Below are positions 33,216 through 42,074 of a DNA stretch of 64,000 nt, piece after piece. The DNA comes from Paenibacillus gyeongsangnamensis (GTDB lineage Bacteria > Bacillota > Bacilli > Paenibacillales > NBRC-103111): contig NZ_JAQAGZ010000004.1 of the NCBI RefSeq assembly GCF_027533625.1, positions 124,001-188,000 of the forward strand, written 5' to 3'. The translations under genes were made by a program, and so were the position numbers. The first letter of the stretch is position 1; every line of letters begins with the position of its first letter. Below the pieces are notes generated by a model that saw nothing but the letters and a program-made list of their open reading frames with translations, searched no databases and was not told where the DNA came from.

Positions 33216-34094
33216 TTAGCTCTCCTTCTTCTCGTCCAGCAGCCCGCGAAGCTCGCGCTGCAGCCGCGGCTTCCAATCTCCACGCATACCGCTCATGGCA
33301 ATAATCGACTTGACATAACCGAACGGATCGCCGACATCGTGCCAGCGCCCTTTCACTTCACATGCATATACTTCTTTTTGGGATAAAATCTCATTGAGTG
33401 CATCCGTCAATTGGATCTCCCCGCCGGCGCCTGGCTGTTGCTGCTCCAGGATATCGAAGATCTCCGGAGTCAGAACATATCTGCCGACCATGGCGAGCCG
33501 CGATGTCACCGCCTCAGCCGGCGGCTTTTCAATTAACCGTTCAACATGGGAGAATAATTCGTTTACCGGCCGCGATTCGACTATTCCGTAATTAGATACG
33601 GTTTCCGCTTCAACAGCCTGTACTCCGAGCATCGATGCCTGATACCGATCGAACCCCTCGATCAGCTGTTTCAGAGCGGGCGGCTCCGCCTCAAAGAACG
33701 TATCTCCAAGCAGCACCGCGAACGGCTCGTTTCCGATAAACTTCCTTGCCATCCATATGGCGTGCCCCAGACCTTTCGGCTCCGGCTGCCGGATATAATG
33801 TATGTCGGCCATGCCGGACGATTCCCGTACTTTGCGAAGAAGCTCCGATTTCCCCTTTTGCTGCAGGTGCTGCTCAAGCTCAATTGCCGAATCAAAATGG
33901 TCTTCGATCGCCTTCTTGCCTTTTCCCGTGACAATGAGGATTTGCTCGATCCCGGAAGCAACGGCTTCCTCTACGATAAATTGAATCGTAGGCTTATCTA
34001 TAATCGGCAGCATCTCCTTAGGCATCGCTTTCGTCGCAGGCAGGAACCGGGTGCCGAAGCCTGCTGCCGGAATAATCGCTTTGCGAATGTTCAA
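33216..34094 (-). CDS. galU: UTP-glucose-1-phosphate uridylyltransferase
   Basis: 292 residues. The nucleotidyltransferase motif AIIPAAGFGTRFLPATKAMP is followed by KEMLPIIDKPTIQFIVEEAV, the GHAIWMARKFIGNEPFAVLL block and the substrate loop IEKPPAEAVTSRLAMVGRYV. It makes UDP-glucose, the donor needed for glucosyl-lipids and teichoic acid or polysaccharide decoration; the UgtP-like enzyme at 2.2-3.4 kb would consume it. TTG 34094 is taken as start: AGGAGG is 9 nt upstream and it aligns with the family N-terminus. Confidence 0.95.
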   Translation of the reverse strand: MNIRKAIIPAAGFGTRFLPATKAMPKEMLPIIDKPTIQFIVEEAVASGIEQILIVTGKGKKAIEDHFDSAIELEQHLQQKGKSELLRKVRESSGMADIHYIRQPEPKGLGHAIWMARKFIGNEPFAVLLGDTFFEAEPPALKQLIEGFDRYQASMLGVQAVEAETVSNYGIVESRPVNELFSHVERLIEKPPAEAVTSRLAMVGRYVLTPEIFDILEQQQPGAGGEIQLTDALNEILSQKEVYACEVKGRWHDVGDPFGYVKSIIAMSGMRGDWKPRLQRELRGLLDEKKES

Positions 34095-34259
34095 GAGGGC
34101 CCGCCTCCTTTGCATACTTTTTATAAATAATATTAAGATATGCTAGGGAGCTTCCCGAATAATGGACATCTACCTTCAACCGCAAAAATATACGAAACTA
34201 CCAATTGCCGGAACGTTTACTAGTCGGACCGCGGCGTCTTTTCGCCGGGTCGAACGCGT

Positions 34260-35396
34260 TCACCTGGCGGAGCCGGCTCCGCCTGTCTCCAGCACGACAT
34301 TCAAGCCCGGATCGTTCGCCCTCACGGCGGCCAGACGATCCTCCAACTCCTTCCGGTAAAAGCCCGTACGGAACAATTCTCCGCTTGGCTTGAACGTTAC
34401 GCTCGTTCCCGTTTCCTTCGTCGCCCCTATGACCCATAGCCCCGTCTGCGGGATGCCGTTCCGATACTCCTGACGATAAATGCGTCCTTCTCTGCGAATC
34501 TCTACCGTCAGTCTCGACGAGAGCGCATTGACCACGGCTATGCTGATACCCTTCTCGCCCCCCGGCGCCACATAATGACCGCTCAACCGGTGAATATCGG
34601 TAAGGACGTCCTGGACCGCCGGCCTGTCGGTTTGCGGAAGCGCCTGCACCGGAATGCCTCTTCCGTTATCGGATACCGTGACGCTTCCGTCTTCGTGCAA
34701 AATAATATGCATCGCCGTACAGTAACCCGCCCGGTGCTCCAATATGCTGTTCTCTACCGCCGCCCAGAGCAGCAAATGCGGGTCGAAGCCTTCGTCGGAC
34801 GCCTCGCCCACATATTGCTCCGCATGAGTTCTCGCTTCCGCCATGTCAAGGTAGCTGCTGGTCTCCAGCAGATCGGAGACGGCGGCCAGCAGCAGAAGAA
34901 GCGGCAGAGAGCGCTCTTGTGCGAGCATGTAACGGCCGCCGCGTTCCTCCTGGCGGATCAAGTCCGCGCTGAGCAGCGCTTTCAGATGATGATACAGCTG
35001 CCCCGTAGTGCCCATATGCAGCCGTTCGACCAGCTCGGGTCCGCTTACCGGCTCCTTCAGCACCTCAAGCAATATCTCGAGCCGCTGCTTCTGGCCGAGT
35101 GCGGCAAGCACCTTCGCCGCCTTCTCCCCTTGAAGGTTCACCAGCGTCTCCAAGCTCCGCTCCTGAGGTTCCCAGCGGAAGCGGGAGTCCCGATTCCGGT
35201 AATGCCCGGAATAAAAGACCGCTCCCCCGTTCTCCACGGAACCATCCGGCTCGACAGCCAAGGTCATTTTCTCCTCCTCAGGCCTCGCAGCAGGTCTTTG
35301 AGGGACAACGCTAAAGAATCCCCCTTGGACAAGCTGCAGCAGCTCTTCCATCTGGCGTTTCAATGCGTCCACTTCTGCACCCAAATCACGTGTCAT
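34260..35396 (-). CDS. ArsR-type winged helix fused to a degenerate GyrB-like ATPase domain
   Basis: 378 residues. Residues 1-28 look like a short coiled coil. Residues about 92-150 form an ArsR-type winged helix (LVERLHMGTTGQLYHHLKAL). From about 186 the protein follows the N-terminal ATPase domain of DNA gyrase B: AAVENSILEHRAGYCTAMHI, HEDGSVTVSDNGRGIPV, VVNALSSRLTVEIRREGRIY and GTSVTFKPSGELF. The catalytic glutamate of GyrB (E42 of E. coli) is alanine here, and the ATP-lid glycines G-LHGVG read GGEKGIS, so it may bind but not hydrolyse ATP. Transducer and Toprim domains are absent. The design suggests a nucleotide-sensing transcription factor. AGGAGG lies 8 nt before the ATG. Tandem 15-bp repeats sit in its promoter region. 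galU follows 165 nt downstream. Confidence 0.85.
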   Translation of the reverse strand: MTRDLGAEVDALKRQMEELLQLVQGGFFSVVPQRPAARPEEEKMTLAVEPDGSVENGGAVFYSGHYRNRDSRFRWEPQERSLETLVNLQGEKAAKVLAALGQKQRLEILLEVLKEPVSGPELVERLHMGTTGQLYHHLKALLSADLIRQEERGGRYMLAQERSLPLLLLLAAVSDLLETSSYLDMAEARTHAEQYVGEASDEGFDPHLLLWAAVENSILEHRAGYCTAMHIILHEDGSVTVSDNGRGIPVQALPQTDRPAVQDVLTDIHRLSGHYVAPGGEKGISIAVVNALSSRLTVEIRREGRIYRQEYRNGIPQTGLWVIGATKETGTSVTFKPSGELFRTGFYRKELEDRLAAVRANDPGLNVVLETGGAGSAR

Positions 35397-35418
35397 TACA
35401 TCACCCTCCTACCATATT

Positions 35419-35475
35419 AATACGTATTATCGTATTACGTATTATCGTATTACACATTATTGTATCACATAATTT
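35419..35475. repeat. Tandem 15-bp repeats upstream of the HTH/GyrB-like gene, likely operator array
   Basis: Three and a fraction units: AATACGTATTATCGT (35419), ATTACGTATTATCGT (35434), ATTACACATTATTGT (35449), then a partial ATCACATAA (35464). The first includes the perfect palindrome TAATACGTATTA. The array begins 23 nt before the start codon at 35396, where a self-regulating repressor would bind. Confidence 0.75.
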
Positions 35476-35595
35476 GGAAAGTGAATACCCATTTTTCTCC
35501 ATAGTCCTTATGATGAACTGTCCGGCCCTTGAGCCGCGTAAACAGCAAAAAACCCGGCGGGTTCTGCGCCAGGCTCTTCACTTCGGTTCATATTT

Positions 35596-36798
35596 TTATG
35601 AAGATAACGTTTTGCCGGGTGCTGCAGTGACCGGTCCGGCCGATTGCGCCCTGCGCAGCATCCACTGGGCGAGCAGCGCGGTCACGCAGCCGAGCAGCCC
35701 TACCAGAATGAAGCCCTGCTGTAAAGAAAAACCGTCGCCGGCGGCCCCCATCACGAGCGGACCCAGGAACATCCCCAATCCGTAAATTGCCTGATAGAAG
35801 CCCATCGCTGTCGCCCTTTTGTCATTGTCCATATGCTTGATACTGAGCGCCATAAGAACAGGGGTGGCGAACCCTCGTCCGAATCCCGCAATCGCTTGCG
35901 TCAGCATTAGAACCCACAAGTGCGTCGTAAACGGAATGACTAGCGTGAACACGCCGCTTAGCGCGAAGCCGATCACAATGACATTTTTCTCCCCGATGCG
36001 CTGCGACAAATGCCGTCCGCCGATCCAGGCGGCAAGGGCCATCGGGAAGGTAGAGAAGAAGGTGAGCAGTCCCATATCGAGCTTGCTGGCCCCATGGGTT
36101 GCCGCATATACCGGAGTAAATCCGAAGACGGTAGCGAATGTCAGCAGCTGGAACAGGATGGCGAGGAATGATACGGTCAGCAGCATACGGTCGCCGGCTA
36201 CCTGAAGAATCCCGCGGCCCGTAATTTTCTGAGCGCCGTCATCGAACTTCTCGACCAGAAAGAATGCGCCCGCAAGACCGAGCAGCCCGACCCAGGCGCC
36301 GATGGAGAATGCGGATTCCCAGCCGAGAATATCCGCGAACCAGCCTCCGCACAAAATGCCGAGCATCTGTCCAAGCGAATTGTAAACCGATAAAGTGCCG
36401 ATCGCTTTCGTCGTCTCTTCCTTCGTGTAATAACTGGCGAACAGGATCGTAAAGTCTACCCAAGTCGCTGCAGCCGCTCCAGCCAGCGCACGCAGAATCA
36501 AGATCCAGGTCACCTCGTGGGAAACCCAAATGCCGGCCCCGGCCAAAATCGAGAATACGAGTCCGAACACAATAAAGAGCTTCCGTTTATGGAACCGGTC
36601 CGATAGAATGCCTACCGGAATACGAAGCAGCATTTGGCTGAGTCCGTACATTCCGACGATCAGTCCGGCCATTTGGTGCGACGCGCCCAGCGACTCCACA
36701 TAAGCGGCAAGAATCGGAACGCAGGTATACATCGAGAACCAGAAGAGGAGCGTTACGGCGCAAAACAATGGGATACGGTACGTTGAAGGCGTTGTCAT
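35596..36798 (-). CDS. MFS transporter
   Basis: 400 residues and about 12 membrane helices. The A-motif between helices 2 and 3 reads GILSDRFHKRKLFI, and the start of the second half has IGGRHLSQRIGEKNV. It resembles drug or sugar efflux carriers of the YfkF/YbfB kind. ATG 36798 has GGAGG 7 nt upstream; the frame above it to 36897 is not coding. Monocistronic. The substrate is unknown. The message may end at a short AACCC/GGGTT hairpin with T6 near 35549. Confidence 0.85.
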   Translation of the reverse strand: MTTPSTYRIPLFCAVTLLFWFSMYTCVPILAAYVESLGASHQMAGLIVGMYGLSQMLLRIPVGILSDRFHKRKLFIVFGLVFSILAGAGIWVSHEVTWILILRALAGAAAATWVDFTILFASYYTKEETTKAIGTLSVYNSLGQMLGILCGGWFADILGWESAFSIGAWVGLLGLAGAFFLVEKFDDGAQKITGRGILQVAGDRMLLTVSFLAILFQLLTFATVFGFTPVYAATHGASKLDMGLLTFFSTFPMALAAWIGGRHLSQRIGEKNVIVIGFALSGVFTLVIPFTTHLWVLMLTQAIAGFGRGFATPVLMALSIKHMDNDKRATAMGFYQAIYGLGMFLGPLVMGAAGDGFSLQQGFILVGLLGCVTALLAQWMLRRAQSAGPVTAAPGKTLSS

Positions 36799-37023
36799 AT
36801 GGAAACCTCCGTTCATTGCCGCTAGCCAGCAAGAGTTCGTCTTAAGAACTGCCTCCGCAAGCCGCTGTATTGAACAATATACTACAGACGGTAGCAAACT
36901 TAAAGACGTTTTCGGACGAAAAAACCGGATCCTAAAAAAAAAGAATTAACGGAAATTTAATCCCAATTTAATTTTTGTATGCTACGCTTTATGGACAAGA
37001 GTTTGCATAGGGGAGAGTGAGGA

Positions 37024-37593
37024 ATGAGCATCGCCGCGTCTATCCATGAGAAATTGCTGTTCTTCAACCGATTTATGACCGCTCCGAAACAAATCGGCAG
37101 CGTCGTTCCCAGCTCTAGATTTTTATGCGCCAAAATGATTCAATCGGCGCCCTGGCACACGATCGAGAGCGTCGCCGAGCTTGGTCCGGGAACCGGCGTC
37201 ATCACCGAATATATTCGTAAATCCAAAACCGACTCTACGAAGGTGCTCCTGTTCGAGAAAGAGCCGCTCCTCCGCAATCAGCTGGCGCAGCGCTTTCCGG
37301 AGTTTGCCTGTTATCCTGACGCCGGCAAGCTTGAGGAAGCCGTCCGCTCCGAAGGCATCGACCGGCTTGATTGCGTGCTGAGCGGGCTTCCCTTCTTCAA
37401 TTTCTCTCCGCGCGTGAGGGAAGAGCTGCTTCATCAAATCCATCTCAGCCTGAAACCAGGCGGGTTATTTATCGCCTTTCAATACTCCTTACAGATGCGC
37501 GGCCTGCTCTCCGAGCATTTTGAGCTGGAAGCGCTGCGCTTCGTGCCGTTTAATGTACCGCCCGCATTCGTCTATGTATGCCGCAAACAATAA
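37024..37593 (+). CDS. SAM-dependent methyltransferase (phospholipid N-methyltransferase-like)
   Basis: 189 residues. The SAM motif I VAELGPGTGVITEYIRKS is preceded by MTAPKQIGSVVPSSRFLCAK, a pattern shared by COG3963 phospholipid methyltransferases and KsgA-like enzymes, then an acidic strand (VLLFEKEPLL) and a SGLPFFNFSP block at the catalytic motif IV position. Too short for KsgA and lacks its C-terminal domain. A lipid or small-molecule acceptor is likely, but unproved. Start: GGGGAGAG 8 nt upstream. Confidence 0.75.
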   Translation: MSIAASIHEKLLFFNRFMTAPKQIGSVVPSSRFLCAKMIQSAPWHTIESVAELGPGTGVITEYIRKSKTDSTKVLLFEKEPLLRNQLAQRFPEFACYPDAGKLEEAVRSEGIDRLDCVLSGLPFFNFSPRVREELLHQIHLSLKPGGLFIAFQYSLQMRGLLSEHFELEALRFVPFNVPPAFVYVCRKQ

Positions 37594-37619
37594 GAAAAGC
37601 TTAGAAGCCAACCGTTATT

Positions 37620-37797
37620 TGCTGGAGTTTTTCTTGGACCCATGCCATCCCGTCCTAAACCGCCTCAAGCTCGGTCGCATAGTCCCGCATCTGGCAGCCT
37701 CCGATTGCGGGACCCGGCTTGGTGCTGAGACTGGCGATAACGCCCTTGTGTACGCTCCGCCGTCCTGTCACTACAATTTTATCTTCGGATCCGTCTA
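37620..37797 (-). pseudogene. Remnant of a leucine/phenylalanine/glutamate dehydrogenase-type gene
   Basis: The minus strand reads HKGVIASLSTKPGPAIGGCQ then MRDYATELEAV, a stop, and DGMAWVQ. This matches the N-terminal motif of Leu/Phe/Glu dehydrogenases (AIIAIHxTxxGPALGGxRxxxYxxxxEAxxDxxRLxxGM). There is no start codon, an in-frame stop, and the NAD domain is missing, so it is a decayed fragment of about 55 codons. Confidence 0.55.
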
Positions 37798-37879
37798 AGT
37801 TCGATCAAGACAGATTGTTTTCTCCTTGAACAAGTGCAAAAGAGAACCGCATCGCTGCGGTCCTCCGTCCCCTCCGGCT

Positions 37880-38983
37880 TCAGGCAAATGCCCCCGGCTT
37901 CTTCCAAAACTTAACGCAAACGCCCTTCGCCGCTTCCGCCCGGTGTCCCGTATCCTCGAGCCGTCCCGTTTCCTCGTTCAACCGGAATATGGCCAAATTC
38001 CCGCTTTCCTGATGAGCGGTTACCAGATACCTGCCGTCCGGCGTAATGCCGAAGTTGCGAGGAGTCCGGCCGCCGGACGGCACGATTTCGACCGTCGTCA
38101 ACCGGCCGTTTGCTTGATCCACTTCGTAGACGGCTATGCTGTCGTGACCGCGGTTCGACCCGTACAAATATTTACCGTTCGGGGACAGCTGAACCTCGGC
38201 CGTCGTATTCTCTCCCTGGAATGAATCGGGCAGCGTGGATACCGTCTGAATCTCGCGCAGCTCGCCGCCGGACGCTTCGCGCTCATAGAACGTAATCGTC
38301 CCGTTCAGCTCATTGATGACATACACCCAAGGGCGGGCAGGATGGAAGGCCATATGTCTTGGTCCCGCACCCGGTGCCGTCGCCGTCTCCCCGCTCGGAA
38401 TCAGCTTCATGCTCCCCGGATCAAACTTGAATCGTTTGATCCGATCCAATCCGAGGTCCGGAGAATATACATACGTCCGATCCGGAGCGGTATACGTGGA
38501 ATGCGGATGAGGCCGGTCCTGTCTGACCGTATTCGGGCCGAGCGTCCCTTCGCTGCGGTGCATATCGGTCGTTTGCGCCAGCGTGCCGTCCTCGTTCACG
38601 GGAAGCAGCCCGATCAAACCGCCGGAGTAGCTGGCCACGGTGACGTAACGGTCGACTGCGTTGAACTCAATATGGCAGGTTGCCCCTCCGACGGACTTTT
38701 GTGCGTTAAGCCGGCGGACAATCCCTTCCGCCGTAAAGGCGAACGAGACGACGGAACCGCCTCTTCCTCCATCCTCCGTCGTCGTTTCCTCAATCGCGTA
38801 CAGCTTCATTCCTTCATGATCCAAATCAAGAAAGCTCGGATTCTTCAATCCTTCGATCGTATGCAGGAGCTTGGTTTCTCCCGAAACGGCATTCAGGGAA
38901 AATACGCGGATACCTGACGTATCCGGTTCGGCATACGATCCGATAAACATAAGATACGCATCGATAGGGCTTTGAGGCATCAT
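37880..38983 (-). CDS. 6-phosphogluconolactonase-like seven-bladed propeller lactonase
   Basis: 367 residues of the lactonase/Pgl (YkgB) family: repeated beta-propeller strands such as GSYAEPDTSGIRVF, SYSGGLIGLLPV, the conserved RPHPHSTYTAPDRTYVYSPD block with its histidines, GAGPRHMAFHPARPWVYVIN, and TPRNFGITPDGRYLVTAHQE. It hydrolyses 6-phosphogluconolactone or a related sugar lactone. GGAGG lies 6 nt before the first of two ATGs. Confidence 0.9.
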   Translation of the reverse strand: MMPQSPIDAYLMFIGSYAEPDTSGIRVFSLNAVSGETKLLHTIEGLKNPSFLDLDHEGMKLYAIEETTTEDGGRGGSVVSFAFTAEGIVRRLNAQKSVGGATCHIEFNAVDRYVTVASYSGGLIGLLPVNEDGTLAQTTDMHRSEGTLGPNTVRQDRPHPHSTYTAPDRTYVYSPDLGLDRIKRFKFDPGSMKLIPSGETATAPGAGPRHMAFHPARPWVYVINELNGTITFYEREASGGELREIQTVSTLPDSFQGENTTAEVQLSPNGKYLYGSNRGHDSIAVYEVDQANGRLTTVEIVPSGGRTPRNFGITPDGRYLVTAHQESGNLAIFRLNEETGRLEDTGHRAEAAKGVCVKFWKKPGAFA

Positions 38984-39058
38984 GGAATTCCTCCAGTGTT
39001 TGGCATTTTCTTTTACTTTACACCAGTGCCACTGGACTTGTCTAATCGGTGCCGCGGC

Positions 39059-40399
39059 TTAAGGGTTCAGCTTGATTTTTTGCTCGACCAGCTTGTTCAT
39101 GGCCTCGTCGGCGTCGCGGAGCGCCGTATTGACGTCCTTCTCCTTCTTCAGCACGCTTTCGTAGGCATCGGACACGATCTTGTTCGTATCGCTCGTTGAA
39201 TATTTCGGCGTTTTCGGAACGGACGGCTTCAGCTTCGCCATCGCGCTGAGGTTCATGTTTTTGCCTTGGAATTCAGGAATCGCTTTACCGAATTCCGCCC
39301 TCACCTGATCGTTGTTCAGTATCGACATCTTCGCGTTCCGGGCCAAATCGAGCTGCACCTCGTCCGTCAACATCGTCTGAAGAACCAGGAAAGCCGCATC
39401 CTTGACCTTGCTCTGTTCCGTAATCGAGAAGTTTGGCGTATCCACGTTCGTGCTGTAGCCCATATGGTCCTTGTGCTGCGGATACGTGACGATATCAAAA
39501 TTCAGATCCGGGATCTTGCGCAGGGAAAGCAGCGTAGCGCTGTACCCGGCAATCATCGCCAGCTCTCCTTTTCCGAAGGCGGTCACGTTATTGCCGAAAT
39601 TGATCGTATTGTATGGAGCATCCGCATTGCCCGGATAATTGTATACATAATTCCATAAATCAAAGGCTTTCTTCCAGGGCTCCGTCGTCAGAATCGATTT
39701 ATTGTCTTTGTTCAGCTGCAGCAGCTCGATCTGGTTGATCATGCGGTTGACGCCGTCGGGAAAAAAGCCGCGGTACTGCGTTCCGTCGTAAACCCGCGTC
39801 AATTTTTTGCCGAGATCGCCCACCTCTTCCCAGGTCATGCCGTCCTTCGGATAAGGAACGCCGAACTTATCGAACAGCGTTTTGTTGTAGAACAGGCCGA
39901 AAGCGTTGTTAAAGAGCGGCAGCCCGCCATAATAATCTGTATCGCTGTTCACCTTGGTGTACTCCAACGTCTGCGGGATGATCCGGCTGAGGTCCAGCTG
40001 ATATTTCTTGATCAAGGGGTCCATGTTGCTGAAGAGCTTCAGCTCCTTTAGCTGTTTCAGCGTTGCCCCGTAGCCGACAACGACATCCGGGATGGTTCCT
40101 GCGGATACCAGCTCGTTCAGGCTCGAACCCTGCGTCGACATATTGATATACTCTACGGTGATGTTCGGATACTTCTTGACAACCGGGTCCGTCACATATT
40201 GCTTGAACTCCGCTTCGTTAAATATGCCCTGAGTGGTCGCGAACTTGACCGTCACCGGATCCTTGCTGATTCCCGGAGATTTGGGATCATCCTTCGCCTT
40301 GTTCGCCTCGCCTCCCCCGCTGCATGCCGTCAGCAGAAGACCGGTACAAATAACTGCAGATAAGCCCTTGCTCCAACTTCCATTACGTTTCCTATTCAT
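39059..40399 (-). CDS. Sugar-type ABC solute-binding lipoprotein, orphan
   Basis: 446 residues. A lipoprotein signal ends in LLTAC at about residue 26. The mature part follows the family 1 extracellular solute-binding pattern: VTVKFATTQGIFNEAEFKQY, YPNITVEYINM, GTIPDVVVGY, GMTWEEVGDLGKKLTRVYDG and GELAMIAGYSA. No permease or ATPase gene is next to it, so it must work with a remote importer or a two-component sensor. The gene is alone between the lactonase gene and a gene-free leader. Confidence 0.9.
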   Translation of the reverse strand: MNRKRNGSWSKGLSAVICTGLLLTACSGGGEANKAKDDPKSPGISKDPVTVKFATTQGIFNEAEFKQYVTDPVVKKYPNITVEYINMSTQGSSLNELVSAGTIPDVVVGYGATLKQLKELKLFSNMDPLIKKYQLDLSRIIPQTLEYTKVNSDTDYYGGLPLFNNAFGLFYNKTLFDKFGVPYPKDGMTWEEVGDLGKKLTRVYDGTQYRGFFPDGVNRMINQIELLQLNKDNKSILTTEPWKKAFDLWNYVYNYPGNADAPYNTINFGNNVTAFGKGELAMIAGYSATLLSLRKIPDLNFDIVTYPQHKDHMGYSTNVDTPNFSITEQSKVKDAAFLVLQTMLTDEVQLDLARNAKMSILNNDQVRAEFGKAIPEFQGKNMNLSAMAKLKPSVPKTPKYSTSDTNKIVSDAYESVLKKEKDVNTALRDADEAMNKLVEQKIKLNP

Positions 40400-40724
40400 C
40401 TTGTCCCCCCTGCCGCCGTGAGCGGTCTTAATCTCTTGTCCTCTGAACTTGGCTTGAAACGGATTAGCCGATGTTATGACATCTCTCTTAAAAAATGACA
40501 GCGCTTTCGTCGACGTTTATACCCATGATATCTGGAATCATACGAAGGTAAAATACTGTAAATTCACTTATTTTTGTCTAATATTCAGACCATTTCGACT
40601 CGTTAACAGCCTCCAATTCGGGTTTAGCTGAGTGAGCTTGCTTTCTCATGCTTTACCCCAAATGATCGCTAGCGGACATGGACTGATAACGGGCATCGCG
40701 TTGACGCACCCCTTCTTAGCAGGA
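40400..40724. other. Gene-free leader region
   Basis: About 325 nt upstream of the solute-binding protein gene without a coding frame. A long 5' leader or distant promoter for that gene is possible; I see no riboswitch motif. Confidence 0.5.
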
Positions 40725-40770
40725 CAAAAAAATAGAGGCCCCAAGCGGCGTCAGGCGGCTCAGGGTCTCC
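40725..40770 (-). terminator. Terminator after the metallophosphoesterase gene
   Basis: On the minus strand GAGACCC pairs with GGGGCCTC with an inner AGCCGC/GCCGCT stem, followed by ATTTTTTT. Confidence 0.65.
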
Positions 40771-40785
40771 AATTATAAAGACAGG

Positions 40786-41946
40786 CTACTCTTCTTGTGT
40801 GTTGAAGTGGACGATAATCTCCAGGATCTCGGAGCGGCTGCCGATCCGAATGGGCGGTCCCCACGTTCCGTAGCCGGAGGATACGATGGCATGGAGATTT
40901 CCTTTGCGCAGATATCCCCAATCCAGCTCGAAAATCCGTTTCGTGATCCAGTGGTTCGGTGCCATCTGGCCCCGGTGCGTATGACCTGAAAGCGATAAGT
41001 CAATCCCTGCCTCAGCGGACAAATCGAGCCGGCTCGGCTGATGATCCATGAGCAGAAGCGGCTGGCGCCGATCCACCCCCTCCAGCAATTGCTCCAGCGT
41101 CAAGCGTCCGCTATCCGGGCGAAAACGCTCCACCGCCTTGTCTTTCCGTCCGATAAGCACGAATTGGTTCCCGATCGTAACGGCCTTATCCATCAGCACC
41201 TCGATGCCGATCGCCTTCATCCGTTCGGCGTATTCCTCGACATGTCCGCCGATATACTCGTGGTTTCCCAGCACCGCATACGTTCCGTAGGGAGCCCGAA
41301 GCTCCTTGATAATATCGGCCATGCCGTAGCGGATGAACGGACCGATCTCATCGTCGAGCACATCGCCCGGCAGAAGGATCAAATCCGGGTTCAAATCATT
41401 CACCTTATCTACCAGCAGCCTCAAATAGCGGTTGCCCACGATCGTGCCGAGATGTAAATCCGAAGCGGCGGCGATGCGCAGCGTGCTTAGTCCTCCGGCA
41501 TATTTGGGTACCGTGATTTCGTATCTCCGGACGACGGGATTCCAGGCGTTCCAAGAGCCGCGGATCAGAAGGACGGCCAATACGCCGAGGATGAGCAGGC
41601 CGAGCGTCCGAATCAGCGGAGCAGGATCGGTTCCGGCTGTCAGCCGGAATATGGCATAGACGAGATCGGCCGGCGGCAGCAGAAGGACGCCGTATTCGAA
41701 GACGGCGAACCAGTAGGAGCCGACCCATTTGAGCAGACGGTGGAGCGGAGACGGCAGAAAGCGCGAGCCAAGTCTCGCAAGCAAATAGGACAGCGCGATG
41801 ATCCAGAAGCAGGTCCAATACACTCCGGCATGCCCGAGTCCGAATCCGGCCGAGAGCAACAACCACCCGTGCCAGCCGATATAAGCCTGGAGTAGAAGAA
41901 ATAATATGAGAACAAACGAAATAACAGCCGCAGCGCGGGGCCTCAT
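40786..41946 (-). CDS. Membrane-anchored metallophosphoesterase (YkuE/YpbG-like)
   Basis: 386 residues: about four N-terminal membrane helices, then a calcineurin-like phosphoesterase with AAASDLHLGTIVGN, LILLPGDVLDD, YAVLGNHEYIGG, LLLMDHQPSRLDL and LSLSGHTHRGQMAP, which supply the two-metal ligands. The active site probably faces the cell exterior or the membrane surface. ATG 41946 has GGGAG 8 nt upstream. Substrate unknown. Confidence 0.9.
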   Translation of the reverse strand: MRPRAAAVISFVLILFLLLQAYIGWHGWLLLSAGFGLGHAGVYWTCFWIIALSYLLARLGSRFLPSPLHRLLKWVGSYWFAVFEYGVLLLPPADLVYAIFRLTAGTDPAPLIRTLGLLILGVLAVLLIRGSWNAWNPVVRRYEITVPKYAGGLSTLRIAAASDLHLGTIVGNRYLRLLVDKVNDLNPDLILLPGDVLDDEIGPFIRYGMADIIKELRAPYGTYAVLGNHEYIGGHVEEYAERMKAIGIEVLMDKAVTIGNQFVLIGRKDKAVERFRPDSGRLTLEQLLEGVDRRQPLLLMDHQPSRLDLSAEAGIDLSLSGHTHRGQMAPNHWITKRIFELDWGYLRKGNLHAIVSSGYGTWGPPIRIGSRSEILEIIVHFNTQEE

Positions 41947-42074
41947 GCAGTACACTCCCTCAAGCGAGTCAAATGCAAACTCCCACTATTGTCTCATATT
42001 TCGTATCAATTCAAAAGAGCCCGCACTCCGGGAGAGAAGCTGCTGCTTCCGTCGCAAGGAGAGATGTCCCAAGC

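Noticed and set aside
35419..35475. Short direct repeats that could suggest a CRISPR array or an iteron origin
   Set aside because: Units are 15 bp, joined without spacers, with no cas or rep gene nearby; position in a promoter region suggests operator sites.
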